DNA of 64,000 nt from Gordionus sp. m RMFG-2023 (GCF_954871325.1 NC_088777.1:1922001-1986000), one strand, 5' to 3'; shown: positions 24,737-38,096, counted from the first letter of the stretch. Notes: generated from the letters alone by a model not told the origin. A program made the numbers and translations.

Positions 24737-25429
24737 AAAGAAATAAACATTGAGGGGAAAAAAAATTAATATTTTTTTGTTATTAATAATTTAATGGAAG
24801 GCGCAACTAAAACAATTAAATTTTTATTTTATTTTTTATTAACCCTTTTAACACTAAAATATTTAACATTTTGTACTCTTATATACATTTTAAATTTACA
24901 TTTTTACATGTTAAAATAATAAGTCTTTTTAAAAGGTTATATAAAAAAAAAGAATTTCGACCAAGGTCTTCCTTCTTATATATATAAAAAGTATAAGAAA
25001 GAATTCGAAAAGGTCATTTAATTTAAAAAATGAAAAATGTAAAAGTTTTATTATTCAAAATTTATATATTAACATTTCCCTCTATTTTTTTCTATTTGTC
25101 TTCTTTCCTCAGTTTCTTACCTTCACTTCCGGTCATTTTGTTTCTCAATTGCTCCATTAGTCATTTGTTCGTATATCTTGAGATTGTTTGTTTGACCATC
25201 TGATTATCGTTTGTGGAATCCTTTATTGAACATCTGTTTATTTGAAACGTCGTTGGTCGAACATTGTTTGTTGATTTACTGTTTATATTGATCATCCCAT
25301 TTCTCTTTCAAAAATTTATATACATATTTTTTTTTACAAAATTTTTATTTATTTATTAACAATCATTTTTATATGTTGTATCGTAAGTCATATTCTCTGA
25401 ATTTTCGAATTTTGAACTGGTTTCCCGCT
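24737..25429. other. AT-rich spacer, no gene seen
   Basis: Low-complexity A/T DNA between Helitron copy 1 and the LINE fragment, with a stretch rich in TTTGTT-type words at 25130-25300. Nothing recognisable. Confidence 0.4.
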
Positions 25430-25708
25430 TACTTGGGAACTATACTTGTGGTCGATATTGCAGGAAAGTTCAACCTCTCATTTTCTGCCATCAAAAGGGC
25501 AGAAATCCTTAAAAAACAAATACGCTGGCCTAACCAACAGTGTGTTCATACCAATCGTTACAAATACCTAATGCTTGTTTGGAAGTGAGGCCCTCGAACC
25601 ATAGGGGAAAATATGAGACAGATCCGATGGGATCCCAATGAAGGATTTTACCTTAGCATTCTAATTTTTTAAGCGTTCACTCTTCTCCAGGGTGATATGT
25701 ACCTTTTT
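25430..25708 (+). pseudogene. Degraded LINE 3' end, + strand copy
   Basis: The plus strand carries NKYAGLTNSVFIPIVTNT followed after a stop by CLFGSEAL, almost the same as the 10738-11725 copy. Upstream, a shifted frame preserves LSFSAIKRAEILKKQI. The tail AATTTTTTAAGCGTTCACTC...GGTGATATGTACC is the inverse of 10738-10790, the shared 3' UTR. Confidence 0.75.
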
Positions 25709-26361
25709 TTAAAAATATTTTATGTTTTTCTTCATAGATTTTATACAAATATATTTTTTATATTTAATTTTTAATATATCCTTATTCGTGTTTTTTTTTC
25801 GAAAATATATTTTTATTTCCATAGTGTAAATATAAATGTTTGTATTTAAACTAAAGTAAGATATTTAGTCCCAAAAAAAATTTAATTTAATTTAAATTTA
25901 TATATCAAATCTTAAACGCTTTATTTAAATCTATTTTTTTGCAAAGTTCTTCTTCGAAACATTTATTTTATAGATAGTCACTTAGAGTTGCTAATACCTA
26001 ATAAATTACTGAAACTCCCCACCCCAATCCCCCTCAGCAAATTCCTGCATACGCCCCCTGCATCTAACTATTAGTCTATTTGAAATGGTTAATATAAATT
26101 TTAAATAAACTTCACCTTTTTAGAAAATTTAAAAAATTTTTGACTGACGTTTTCCTGTCACCCCACGTCAAAAAAATAAATAATGCATTTTATCACATTT
26201 ATAGATTGAGTTATAGACTGATTCTTAAAATTAAAAAAAAAGTATTCCCCATCCCTTTTATATTAAATTTTTGAAGAATAATTAATCAAAAATATATCAT
26301 CGAGATTTCGCAGGAATGCCTCTAAATGTCCAACTCGTCTTTACCCAATCATCTGATAGAA

Positions 26362-26592
26362 TTTTAAGGAACTCGTTGAATGCAAATCAGCTGTACCCGC
26401 CATCTTGGTGGTAACCCGATAACTCGCTTCCTTATCTTCTCGATTGATCGGGCCAATTCTTTAATAAAGTTCGGGTCAAGACATAAATTTTTAAATAATC
26501 ATATGGGTAACCAAAATGGCGTCCCCAGCTGTTTTTTTATTGACGAACACTTTTAATGAATGCGTCATCAGTCTAGGTATTATTATATGTCA
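26362..26592. mobile_element. MITE family A, left-truncated copy
   Basis: Starts inside the left arm at CGTTGAATGCAAATCAGCTG. The right arm is complete: ACCAAAATGGCGTCCCCAGC...TTTTAATGAATGCGTCATCA, then GTCTAGGTATTATTATATGT. Confidence 0.7.
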
Positions 26593-26659
26593 CAGCTGAT
26601 GACTCAATTTCTCTCCTTTTTTTTTTGTGATAACTATAGGGGACAAAAAAAAATTTTTT

Positions 26660-26730
26660 TTTTGTATGATTCATATAGAGATCTTTTTAATTATATGTTT
26701 TCATATAGAGATCTTTTTAATTATATGTTG
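26660..26730. repeat. Short tandem duplication
   Basis: TCATATAGAGATCTTTTTAA plus TTATATGTT occurs twice head to tail. Confidence 0.7.
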
Positions 26731-27900
26731 ATCCTTTATACCTTGATAATATGATTGGCCAAAAAAAATAAAAAACAAGTTTTTTTCAAAAATATATTTA
26801 ATAAAAAAACCGTTTTTAGACGCGTTTCGCTTAATCGCCTTTATTAATGAGGCGATGTCGTGTTACCAAAATATAATCAATAATTTGAAAGAAAAAAAAT
26901 TTATATTTATTATTTATTTATATATATATTTATATTAAAAGAAATTTTAAATTAGTTTTTTTCTTTAATTTTTTTTTGTAAAGACAATATAATAATTATT
27001 CAATAAAAAATTTAAAAAAACAACTATAAAAAACAAAAAAAATCGTAAATTCATGGATTACATTAGTTAATTCAGACAAATGATAGCTTGACGGATAGAT
27101 AAATTTCGGCAAAGGTAAAAAATAATAATAAAATCGATAATTTACTAATATTTATTACTTTTACAAAAAAAAAATATTAAAAAAATGATAATTGGAACAT
27201 TTTGACATTATTAAATATTTAATGAAACAATATCATATATATATATATTACATATTAGATAGACTATCTCTCATAACACGACATTTTGATTATAAAAAAT
27301 TTTCAAAATGTAATAGTTTTAATTTTATATAATATAAATTCTCTCCACTTTCGCCATTAACAATATCGATTTTGTTGAAATTTATTTATTTTTTTATATA
27401 GAAAACATATTATAATATCCTTAATTTTGATATAAAATGTATATAATTATTTTTATTTTTCCCAACAAAATGAAATGAAATAATTTATTTTCTTTGTTTT
27501 TTTCGTTTTTTTCGTTTTTTATGTTTTTTTTCAAAAACGTGTATTAAAAATCAATATCCATATATAATTTTAAAATAGAAATATAAAAAACACCTTCTAC
27601 TTTAAAAAAAAACAAAACTATATTCTTCCTCCTTACAAATTGGTCAAATTTTTTTTACGAGCCTTTGATTATGAAATTTATCTTATATCAAACATATAAA
27701 CAGGTAAATAAGTGTTTATATTAATATATTTTATGAGGGGGGGGATTAAAATATTATGGCTGTCTTACCCCCCCCCCCAATTGTCTCTCTATTTGTGAGT
27801 GATACAATAATCAATGTCATTTAAATACTGACACGTAGATTTTGACGATTCATTTTCATTAAAAAATTTGACATAAATATAGAAATTCTGCCATATGGGA

Positions 27901-28290
27901 AAGGCGTTTAGACCTCAGCTGATCAGTAGTCTGGATAATAATTAATTTATAATGGATTATATAGTATATAATGATTCATGAGTAGGAAAAATATGTTAAA
28001 ATTCAATTATATTTCTGGGTAATTGGAAAACGTTTTATTAACTACTAACATTATCCCGATCATTATCCTAAGATATCGTTTTATATTTTTACCCATTTAA
28101 TTTTAATTTATTCAATCAACACAAATTTTGTTTAACTTATTCACCATCCAGAGCATCGCCACGAATAAAGCCATGGCTCTGAATGAATCGCATTTAGACC
28201 TCAGCTGATCACTAGTCTGGCTGGATAATAATTAATTTATAATGGATGATATATAACTCATAAAGTTGGAAAAAATATGTTAAAAAAATA
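27901..28290. repeat. Pair of about 85-bp direct repeats
   Basis: CTCAGCTGATCAGTAGTCTG...ATAATTAATTTATAATGG, then AAAAATATGTTAAAA, occurs at 27916 and again at 28200 with a few differences. The spacer holds no recognised feature. Confidence 0.6.
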
Positions 28291-28841
28291 ATCTTCACAA
28301 AAAAATTACCTTAATTTTATATAAAATAAATTCTCTCATTAAGTGTTTTAATTATTTTTAAATTAAAAAAAAAAATGTCATATTTTTGCCCAGTGTCTTT
28401 TAGTCTGGGGTTATTTGGTCCACAAACCTTTTCTGTTCTGGATTCTTTGCAACTACTAAATAGGTACATAGAATTTTTTTTGTGTTTAAAGTTAACGGAA
28501 TAATATGTTTTTCCAAAATTATAAGCTCTAAATAAATTATTCTATACTATCAAATCTTTACAAAAAAATTATAAAAAAATAATTTAATTTAAGTTTAATT
28601 TTTTTTTAAATTTATTTATTTATTATATACTTACAAAAATAATGGTATTAGGAACACAGTCTTAAATGCGCTATTCTTCCAAAAATAGAAGATTTAAATC
28701 TTATATTTTATGAATCATAAATTTGTCTATACATCGTTACGACATATTCCACTCATCAAAATAGGTTTTTGGCAGGAACATCAACTTACTATGAGTTTTA
28801 AGTTTCTTCATCATCATCATCATCTTCGTATATCAAAATAT

Positions 28842-29100
28842 CAGAGACCTGAAAATCAGATCTGGCCTTAAGAGCGGTGGTATTTTAGTTTTTTTTTTTA
28901 AATATACCCGGGCCGGACCACTCATTCCGGACCGGGCCGTGTATTTTAAAACCGAATATTTTAAATCGCCATTTTTAGCTAAAAAATATAAAAATAAATG
29001 TCATATGTTCTAAGTAAAATCAGGTTCTGGCCGGTCTGAAAATATAAAACTCGGGCTGGGCTGGGCTGGGCCGTGCAAATTGTATACCTCCGCAGGTATA
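28842..29100. mobile_element. GC-rich MITE family D copy
   Basis: Left end CAGAGACCTGAAAATC; inside, CCCGGGCCGGACC and CTCGGGCTGGGCTGGGCTG; right end CCTCCGCAGGTATA. A family A MITE abuts its right end at 29103. Confidence 0.6.
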
Positions 29101-29102
29101 TC

Positions 29103-29452
29103 AATGACATATATCAATACCTAGACTGACACTGCATTCGAAAGCGTCGTTGAATGCAAATCAGCTGGAGCCGCCATTTTGTTGACTTGTATAGTAATTT
29201 ATTCTCACGTTAAAATCTCTTCTCTTCTCTATTAATTAAAATTGATAACATTTCTTCCTTATTATCTCGATGATCAGGGCAATTTTTTTTAATAAAGTTT
29301 GCCACAGAACACAGAAATAAATTGGCCTCTCGTTTAAAAATTTTTAATAATCATGGGGGGGGGGGGGGTAAATGAAAATGGCATTCCCAGCTTTTTCCAG
29401 TGATGCACACTTTTAATGAACGCATCGTTCAGTCTAGGATTGTATGTCAATG
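29103..29452. mobile_element. MITE family A copy
   Basis: Left AATGACATATATCAATACCT and AGACTGACACTGCATTC; right TTAATGAACGCATCGTTCAG then TCTAGGATTGTATGTCAATG. Both arms are present; a G14 run sits in the interior near 29355. Confidence 0.75.
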
Positions 29453-29760
29453 TGGAGAGGAGAGGAGAAGAGAAGAGGAGAGGAGAATTATATTAAATTT
29501 TTTTGGTATTATGCTAGCTATTAAGTGGTAATTATTTCTTTCTCTAAAATAAAGCGTTATTTTGCAAATCCCTTCCATAACAAACCAAGAGAGGAGTAAT
29601 TTTTTAAATTTAAAAAAAAAAATTGGTACCATATTTCCGGAATATTTTTGAGTTTTAGGAGTAAACCAACCTACTCCACGAATTTAATCTCATTTTAACC
29701 CAGAAACACTTTTGCTAATTTTTTTTAAAACTAATTATAATGAAAATCTATATATAAATT

Positions 29761-29903
29761 AGAGACCAGCAGGCCCGGCCCTAAACTTGGCCCGGGTACA
29801 TGAGCCGGCCCGTATTTTAAATCCGGGCCGGGCCTGACAATATAAAAAATCCCGACCGGACAGATTTTTTTTTTGCAACCGGTATCTTTCTGCAGGTCTA
29901 TGA
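29761..29903. mobile_element. GC-rich MITE family D copy with target duplication
   Basis: Ends AGAGACCAGCAG and CTGCAGGTCTATGA are inverted. Inside are GGCCCGGCCC and CCGGGCCGGGCCTG. Flanks TATAAATT (29753-29760) and TATGAATT (29904-29911) form an 8-bp duplication with one mismatch, which fits hAT. Confidence 0.65.
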
Positions 29904-30130
29904 TATGAATTATGAATATTTCAAAATTTCAGGGAAATATTATCTAAAAAGTTTGAAAAGTAAATCAGATATTTTAATGGATAAATCTATAAAAATCGTA
30001 AAAAGATTAGATTTAATAAGCAATTTCGAATACCCTGTATTTTCCGAATTAATTTACCACGTATTTAATGTGTTGTAGATAATTGCGAATTTAGGTTAAA
30101 AAAAAAAACTCGAATCACTTTGAACATGTT

Positions 30131-30245
30131 AATTGCAAGCCGGGGCGCTAAACCCGGCCAAGATTCATGGCCCGTATTTTTAATTTTTTTTAAAATTATG
30201 CCCGGAGCGGACCAAAAATAACCGGATCATGTCGGATCGAATAAT
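30131..30245. mobile_element. GC-rich MITE family D fragment
   Basis: Contains TGCAAGCCGGGGCGCTAAAC, ATGCCCGGAGCGGACC and CGGATCATGTCGGATC. Ends are lost. Confidence 0.4.
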
Positions 30246-30308
30246 CAAAAAAAAAAAATTTAATTTATATATGAACTAAGCTTATAGAGAAGTAAAAGAT
30301 AAACTTAG

Positions 30309-30635
30309 ATATTGTTTAAACGGCTCTAACTCTCAATACTTCATCCAGAAAATATTACAGTAGCCTGAAGATTTTGCTCATAGAAGGAACACAGATCTAG
30401 ACATCAGAGCTAGATCCTGTATCTAGCTCTAAAAATGTGGTATCTGTATCTAGATAGATTTTTGAATAAAATATCGGTATCTAGATTATCTGTATCTAGA
30501 TGCATTTAAAAAGTATCCTTTAACAACTCTGCTAGACATATATTAAATAAATCTTGAGACTTAGGCAATATCTTTCTGGCTAAAATATTGAATTTTTTAA
30601 AAAATAGGCTCAAAACGAGCGGTTTAATACCACTA
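30309..30635. mobile_element. MITE family B carrying a family C insertion
   Basis: Outer parts: ATTGTTTAAACGGCTC...CCTGAAGATTTTGCTCATAG on the left and TTAGGCAATATCTTTCTGGC...GAGCGGTTTAATACCACTA on the right. The interior is interrupted by a complete short family C element at 30405-30531. Confidence 0.75.
30405..30531. mobile_element. hAT-like MITE family C, nested in family B
   Basis: Starts CAGAGCTAGATCCTGTATCT and ends CTTTAACAACTCTG. A perfect 8-bp target duplication CTAGACAT stands at 30397-30404 and 30532-30539 within the host family B element. The interior is the usual series of TATCTAGATA words. Confidence 0.85.
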
Positions 30636-30964
30636 GATAAATTTCGTTTTTATTTTGTTATATTATTATTTAATCAAAAAAAAATTTTCGAAAAATTGAT
30701 TTTTTTTTAAAATTATATAAAATAATGAATAAATTTTTTTAGGAAAAAATAGGACGTAGAATTAGTTCTGAAGTTATTTACTAGCGCCCGGCAAAATATC
30801 GGTTCTCCCATTCCTTTTAGGATGAGAATGGGAAAGTTTAAATATTATTTTGAAACTTTTTCCAATCAAAAATTTATCGGAAAATAAAAATATATGAAAT
30901 GGGATACAATCGGATATTATAATATTCTTCCAACGAGAAAAATTTCTTTGTATTCTTCGGAGAT

Positions 30965-31105
30965 TAGTGTTGGTTAGGCAACTCTTCTTAAAAAGATTTA
31001 GCCAAACCTATCACGCAAGCCAGAGGTTTTTGAGTGTAGAAGGTAGAAATGTATGGACATTTATTAATGATTAGTAAATATTTTGGCTAGCTTTTTTAAC
31101 GCTAC
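30965..31105. mobile_element. Degraded MITE family B copy
   Basis: Starts TAGTGTTGGTTAGG and ends GGCTAGCTTTTTTAACGCTA, with GAGTGTAGAAGGTAGAAATG inside. Strongly diverged. Confidence 0.45.
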
Positions 31106-32147
31106 TATCTTAAGATTCGATACTTTGCAAAGCTAATTTTTGAGGCTATAAAACCAATTAATATTTATAAATTAATTTTATAAATATGGAATTTCAAATT
31201 TTCTTCCTAATTTTCTATTGAGACAAGCGTTTTTGAACATTGCTTCAAATGGTGGTTGTTAGATCGGGAACAATCTGCCGGACCTTTCTAAAGAAGTATT
31301 TGACAATCGATTAACGATTTTTGTTCTTCTTGAATGTGTGCAGGAAGCTCCATTCTTTTCGGGAACAAAGTTTTTAACCAATAAAAAAAAAATATCATGT
31401 CGATAAATGGAATCAAAAACTATGCTTAATTTATAGATTAATATTTATTTTTTTGGGAAGGATTTTTTTTTATTAAAGTGTACGAAATTTTATCGATATT
31501 TTAAAGGACAATCAGGGAATGATATTATATGAAATGATTTTATTTTCGATACTACTCGGAAAGTAACGTTTAAAAATCTGTAGCATGGCTAAATATGGCA
31601 TCGTGTCATTGTTCTTATCAAATTAGTAAGTATACATCAGAAGATGTGTATAACCTGAAAAATTGACGGTAACCAAGAATCTTTGCTGCCAGGACATCTT
31701 TGGGAAACGTTTATAATGTTTTTTTAAAAATAGTTATAAAAAATAATTTTTTTTCAAAATCATCAATATTTCTGAAACCTTTAGCATTCTTAACAAATAT
31801 AATTTACTTGGGTTAATTCGAAATTTATGTAGTTTGAAAGAATGTGTCTGAGAAATATATATATAATATAAGGGGTGGCTTAGGTATTAATGGCGTCAGG
31901 TTTTATATTTAATAATATTATAGGTGATTTTTGACCTAAAAATATTATTTTGTTTAAGTTAATTTTTCCAATCGAAAGGATTATTATGATATATCATATA
32001 CTTGATAGGCTGTTTAACAGCTTATATAAGGTTTGTAAAAGAAGAACCTAACCCTACTTCCCAAAAATCAACTTTGTCTTACATTAAAAATCAACTGCCT
32101 AGTTAATATATATATAAACTTTTCTCCATTTTTGTTGATAAAGAATA

Positions 32148-32270
32148 ATGAATGGTGATCATAAAATTCCACCGGCGATTCCACCTAGACGAAAACCCGA
32201 TCCTCAGCATGCCAAGAATTCATCTTCCCATCTTAAGGATCATTCCAAAATTGACTATTTGCAAAAACAA
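32148..32270 (+). CDS. Candidate first coding exon of the Tubby gene
   Basis: ATG opens a 41-codon frame, MNGDHKIPPAIPPRRKPDPQ then HAKNSSSHLKDHSKIDYLQK, ending CAA|GTTTAT. GTTT donors are used elsewhere in this window (hexokinase exon 3, GDPGP1 exon 7). The proline/basic stretch resembles an SH3-ligand type sequence. It lies on the same strand as Tubby and 10.4 kb upstream of the first certain Tubby exon. Its end phase (0) does not match the phase-1 entry at 42693, so at least one further exon would be needed between them. It could belong to another gene. Confidence 0.4.
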
Positions 32271-33304
32271 GTTTATATAATTATTTAAACCTTATTTTTT
32301 TTTCCCCCCCTTTTCCTCCAATTAAACTTATAAAGGTATTGTAGACGTGTTACGAGATGTTAGTGAAATAGACTGCAGTTATATAATATTCAATCATTCC
32401 TGAACTATCTTAGACTAGGGTGCCTCTATCTAAAATTTTTAAAGTTAGAGTTTAGGGTTAGTATAAACCTGTTCGAACCAGTGGACTGGCGGACCTTTCT
32501 GATCGTTAATGAGCATATTATATTGTCGTCATCAATAATCCAAATTAACAGAATTATTAATGCGGCATACTTTATCTGAGACAATCAAGATTGAAAAACT
32601 AAATGTCGAAATATAATGTTCGAAGTAGCCTGCTAATTCATATTTTAAAAATTAAATATAACCTTTGAGAGAAACCTCAAGCGTAAAAAAAAAGACAAAT
32701 ACTTTGTTATAATGGTTTTAAAAAAAATTTAAGTTACCGGAAGTAGTGGATTTTTAAGACGATACGCCTTCCAAAGGCACTATACAAGAGATTTTAAAAA
32801 AAAAACGACCAGCTGACCGACCGATAAATTCGAAATACTTCATGGGGCCGAATGAGCAGAATAATATTGAGTGAAATAAATCAATTCAACTGATTTTCTA
32901 AGCACATCTAAACAAATATTTTTAACGAATAAACGCGAGTTAAAATTCGCCATTTGCAGAACCTTTCGGCTACTTAACAGGGACGCTTTCCGAGGGTGGT
33001 CTACCTCGGATAAGTCCCTTCCGCGTCCGTCTCCGCCCCCATTTTTTTGGCCAATCAAATTCAATTAAATTCAATTACATTATTTATATATATTCCATAA
33101 ATGTTATAAATCTAAATTTTTTTTAAAATTATTTATTTCTTCTTCTACTCTTCTATACAAGATCCCTCTTATCTATTTTACTAACATAAAATACTCTTTC
33201 CGCCTTTTTTGGGGGGAAAAGGGAAGGCGATAATTATTGGCAAGAGCGTCTGCGGAAGCGTAGGTACCGTTCGAGCCGAGGGTTGGCGTTCAACTACGGG
33301 CCTG

Positions 33305-33412
33305 ATTTGACATTTTGTTAAAACCGGTATACAGTATTTGTTCGTTTACAAGACATGTCGTTTGACATTTTGTTAAAACCGGTATACAGTAGTATTTGTT
33401 CGTTTACAACTA
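33305..33412. repeat. About 52-bp tandem duplication
   Basis: TTTGACATTTTGTTAAAACC, GGTATACAGTA and TTTGTTCGTTTACAA appear twice, from 33307 and from 33360. The second unit has three extra bases. Confidence 0.8.
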
Positions 33413-33695
33413 TAACGAACACAAAAAATAAAGACTAGTCGTTAAAAACCATTCCATTATAGCGAGAGGTTTTATGCTATATTTCATCAAATTATATCTC
33501 CATTTTAATATAAATAAATTTATACAAAGTCATGATAAATAAACTCAGAGGAATTCCTGGTTGAATAAAAAAAAAACCGTAAGAAAAGGGCAAAATAAAT
33601 TTCTTAACGAATTCAATAGTAGCTTTTCCCTCCCCCCTTTTTGAAATAATATATTCAAAAAAATATTTCCGATACAAATATAACTATTCTAATTA

Positions 33696-33812
33696 GAGAT
33701 CTACAGAAGAAGTAGGCCCCGCCCGAACCTATCCCGGTCCAACGATGGCCGGGGGCCTAAAGCTTTTTTCAAATTTCGAAACGGGTTGGGCCTTAAAATT
33801 TTTTTCAAAAAA
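33696..33812. mobile_element. GC-rich MITE family D fragment
   Basis: Begins AGAGATCTACAGAAG, then GGCCCCGCCCGAACC, GGCCGGGGGCC and GGGTTGGGCC. Right end not found. Confidence 0.4.
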
Positions 33813-34257
33813 TTCTAAATAATATATTGATTGCTTTTATGCGAAATAAATTTGCCATTTGTTTTCTTCCATCCTTTGAAATGTTATTTAAAATGGACAT
33901 TCTATCAAGCAAACTCATATTCATTTTCCGAACAAATATCATAATAATGCGTTCGTTCATCGTAAATGAGGGAATTTATAATTTTAATTCGTGTTCTACT
34001 AATAAATAACTCTTTTTTACATTCATCGATATTTTGATAGTGGTTTGGTTAGTAAAAGAACGTAAATAATTTATGTTATACTTTTGTAAAATTTATGAAG
34101 ATTAATTAAAAAGTTATAATTAATAATTTGTGAGTGGTGTTTGCATCCAGTGATATTCCTGTCATTTATGTTTAAATAATTCCATTATACAATTTTTCGC
34201 AAACATTTCCCCAAAACCGATTAATTGATATAATTAGAACAATTTTTATTTTTCAAT

Positions 34258-34372
34258 CTATCCCGGGTAGGGTTTAATTTTTTAAAAGATTATACCATTT
34301 TACGGCCGCCCGCCACTCTTCGGGCCGGATTTGCGGGTTTCGAACCGGTCCGGCAGGGGTTCAGTTGGAATC
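34258..34372. mobile_element. GC-rich MITE family D fragment
   Basis: Contains TATCCCGGGTAGGG, ACGGCCGCCCGCC, TTCGGGCCGG and CCGGTCCGGCAGGGG. Ends unclear. Confidence 0.35.
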
Positions 34373-34584
34373 AACTTATGATTTTAATCTTTGTTAACTG
34401 TAATAATAAACAGATTTTATTTCGTTGAATTCTTTGTTTTGCTTGTCGAATGCGATTTATATTTAAGTAAGTTAGATTTCCCTCTCCACCTAATAAAAAA
34501 AAAATTTTTTTTTTAGGAAAAATAAAATTAAACTCAATATTATTTTATAATGTGATTTACGAATGAATTTTTTTAAAAATGATA

Positions 34585-34698
<114 letters not shown>

Positions 34699-35323
34699 TA
34701 CAACAAAATTTACCTATAATAAAATTATTGATATTTTATGTAGAAGGGGGAATTTCGGTAATTTTTTATTATTTTTAAAAAAATATTAAAAAGATAGAAT
34801 TTGAGACTTTACAGATGTTTTATAAATATTTGTTTATTACGTACGAAATCGTTTACATGAAATTGAAATGGAAACGATGTAAAATGGAATCATATGGAGG
34901 ATTGAAATGGGAAGAAATGGAATTAAAAAGAAACGAAATAAAATGGAATGGGATGAAATAGAAGCATATGAAATGGAAAAAAAAATGAAATATTTATAGA
35001 AAGATTTATTATGTATGATAAGTTTTCGTATAAATTTTTATAAGTGGCTAAATTATGAATACTCATTGTTTGAATACTTTAGAATTTTGTTTTAAATGAG
35101 CCAGTTGTGAGCTTTAAAAACAAGATACTTTGAACACTCACTTTGGGCAAGGATGGTCAAATAAAACTAATACTTATATGAAGGGATCAAATAATTTAAA
35201 ACTAAAATCTAAGTTGTAAACCTAATCTGGTCTTTTGCAAAAAAAATAAATATTTTTTTTTTCTCTTTCCCGAAATCAAATTTCAATCGAAACCCAATTT
35301 CTAATTGGTCTTGCAAGATATTG

Positions 35324-37181
35324 AGTGGCGTCGCTGGGGGGGGGGGCGCACAGGGGCTCGAGCCCCCTTAAAAATTTGAGTAGCCCCCTGAAGCAAAATT
35401 TTTTTTTTCCGTAATATCCCCTTGAACTAAAAATAAATTTTTTTGATTGCCCACTGAAAATAATTTCTTTTATAATTCTATTAAGTAATATTTATATATA
35501 ATTTTATTATTTAGAAATTAATAAGACTTATTCAAATTTTTATTTAAATGAATATTATTTTAATTATTAGATTAGATTAATACATATAAATTATATTTTC
35601 ACTGTGTCAGCTCGCAATCGAATTCTGTATTAAAAATATAATATCGATAACTCACTAAATATTAATTTAGCTTTGTCAGTTGAAGTTTAATTGACTTTTA
35701 TTATTTAAATTATTATTTAACCCTAATTAAATAAATATAATCATATATTATTTGAAAATTAACAAATTTAATATTGTAATTAGCCGAGTTCAAAATTACT
35801 AATCAACTGTATATTTATTTTGAAATTTTATTATCATACCTTAAGAATATTTTCAAGGTCCAAATAAGTATACTAGATTTCTTTATAAAAAGTAAGTAAA
35901 CATATAGTTTATAATCCTCTACTATAAACAGTTGTTTATAAAATATTAGATAGAAAGCCACTTTTGTAGACGTATTTGACAGTTATATAATATATTACAG
36001 TTAATATTATATTAAATTTTACTAATAAATGGTTTTGATAATAAATAATAATAACAAATTACATTCAAGTATTTAACGCCATCTATTTAGTTATAAATAA
36101 TTTTATAAATTAAACATTTTATTATTCATCCTGCATTAGATGTAATAAATATGATATCTTTTCTTCTCTTTTTTTACGTGTTTTAAGGAAAGCTATTTAT
36201 TTTTTTTTCGAAAAACAGTCTTTAGTTAAATTTTTAATACAAGTATATTTTTGATATTATTACAAACTACTATTATTTTAAGATATAATATACAAAGGTG
36301 GTGCGACAATATATAAAATCTTAATTGTTTCATCATATCATTCTGGTCCTTATTTTATAGTTAGAAAATATTTCATTTCTAATATGGCATTGCCGTGTAA
36401 ATAACTCCAGGCTTTAATATATTTGCATAATTATTTTTTCCAAAGATATTTAGTATTTTTATTTTATCAATTTATCCAACATAATAAATTCTAATATTAG
36501 TTTACATCGTGAGTGTCATGGCTATTACTGCAAATTAACCAGCATCTATTATTTGTGTTGCTATGTAATTTAAGATTAATACTATAACGGGAGAGCATAT
36601 AATTGCATATTTTAGGTAAATAACAATGGTCAACTGTGTATATATATCATTTAAAATGGAAGATAATCTTTTAAAAAATTTAATATCTCACAATAATTTT
36701 CTCGATTACTTAGCTTCCATCATGTCATCTAAGAGGAAGCTCTAACCATCATATTTATGATTTGGATTGGTCGTTTATACTCTCTCCTTCAAAAATTGTT
36801 GATTTGGTTTAGGCCTATAAATTTTTCCTTATTAGTCCATTCTATAAAACATTGCCTAAAATGGTTACAGAGAATTATACTAGTTTTTGATAACTTTTTG
36901 TCAATGTAAGTTGATAAGAAATATATTATTGCATTATGTGATTTTTTTATATGCCAGTTTATTCCGTATGCATAATATAATAAATGACAAAATATGAAAA
37001 TCAGAATAATTGTTCAGAGTAAACAAATTTTAAAAAAAGTATAATATATTAATATAAAACCAGGCCGAAGGCCGGGTAAAATCGGGCCGAAGGCCCACAA
37101 TTGTAAGGTATAGGGAACGAAGCCCTCCATAAAAATTTTTAGTTGAGCCCCCTGAGATTGTGAAGGCTAGCGACGCCTGTG
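35324..37181. mobile_element. 1.9-kb GC-ended DNA element (family E)
   Basis: Left end GAGTGGCGTCGCT and right end AGCGACGCCTG are inverted, close to the CAGTGGCG ends of 40998-41383. Subterminal CTCGAGCCCCC on the left and GAGCCCCCTGAG on the right are also related. The 1.5-kb interior is AT-rich without a transposase frame, so it is non-autonomous. No clean target duplication. Confidence 0.6.
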
Positions 37182-38096
37182 AAGATTTTAGATAGAAAAT
37201 TTAACATTAGGATTTACATTTAGTTTTCACTCAAATTTTATAACATTTTTAAGATGACAAGGAGAAAGTTTGTAAGATTAAAATTAACATTAACATTAAA
37301 AAGATGAAAAAAAGATTATATTTAAATAGATTATGGAGATTATTTACATTTTAAAAGCTTTATAAAATTTTCTATATATATAATATATAAAATATTTTAA
37401 AAAATTTTTTTATTTTTTTTTAAAAATAATAATAAAAAAAAATATAACTTGCGTTAATACTTTTTAAAATATTTTTTTATCTATTGATTATTTTTGGCAC
37501 TCAGCTCAGTGGGGAGCGGGAGCGGTGGAATTAAAAAATTTCTTTTTAATTTTTTAACTTATATTTTATTGATTTATACTTTCGTTATTAACGGAAAAAA
37601 AAAATTAAATATATTTTACGTATATTGGTACTGGTGGGAAACGGATATAAGTTATTGGAGAGCTTATTGGGCCCGTTAACTTTAACTGAGAGTATTTGTT
37701 AAATTACATAACTTTGAACATCTCTATTGTGGCTTACGTTCAAGCTTTTAGCCCTAAAAAATTGAAATTAAGAAGCCTTCTAAGTTTGAGTTCTCAACTT
37801 GAAGATTGATTGAAATATTTTTTGGTTAAAAACATGGCTACGCTGTTATTATATAGTTTTGATTAAAGTTAGGAAATTTATACAACACGAGAGCATTCTG
37901 TGGGGCCAGTAGTTCAGGAAAAATTTTCTTACATTGATTTTTTTTTGTTTGTGTATGATGCCATTTACATTTATCATATGAATTATGCATAATTATTACC
38001 TTTAATTCAAAATCAATTTATTACAAAATAACCAATATATGTTTTTTTTTTGTTATATATCATTTTTAGAAAATTGTTGAACCAAGTATTATCAGA

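Noticed and set aside
32840-33064. Minus-strand 74-residue frame in a GC-richer patch
   Set aside because: No recognisable motif, no clear splice context and no known homologue; the patch could equally be 5' regulatory DNA.
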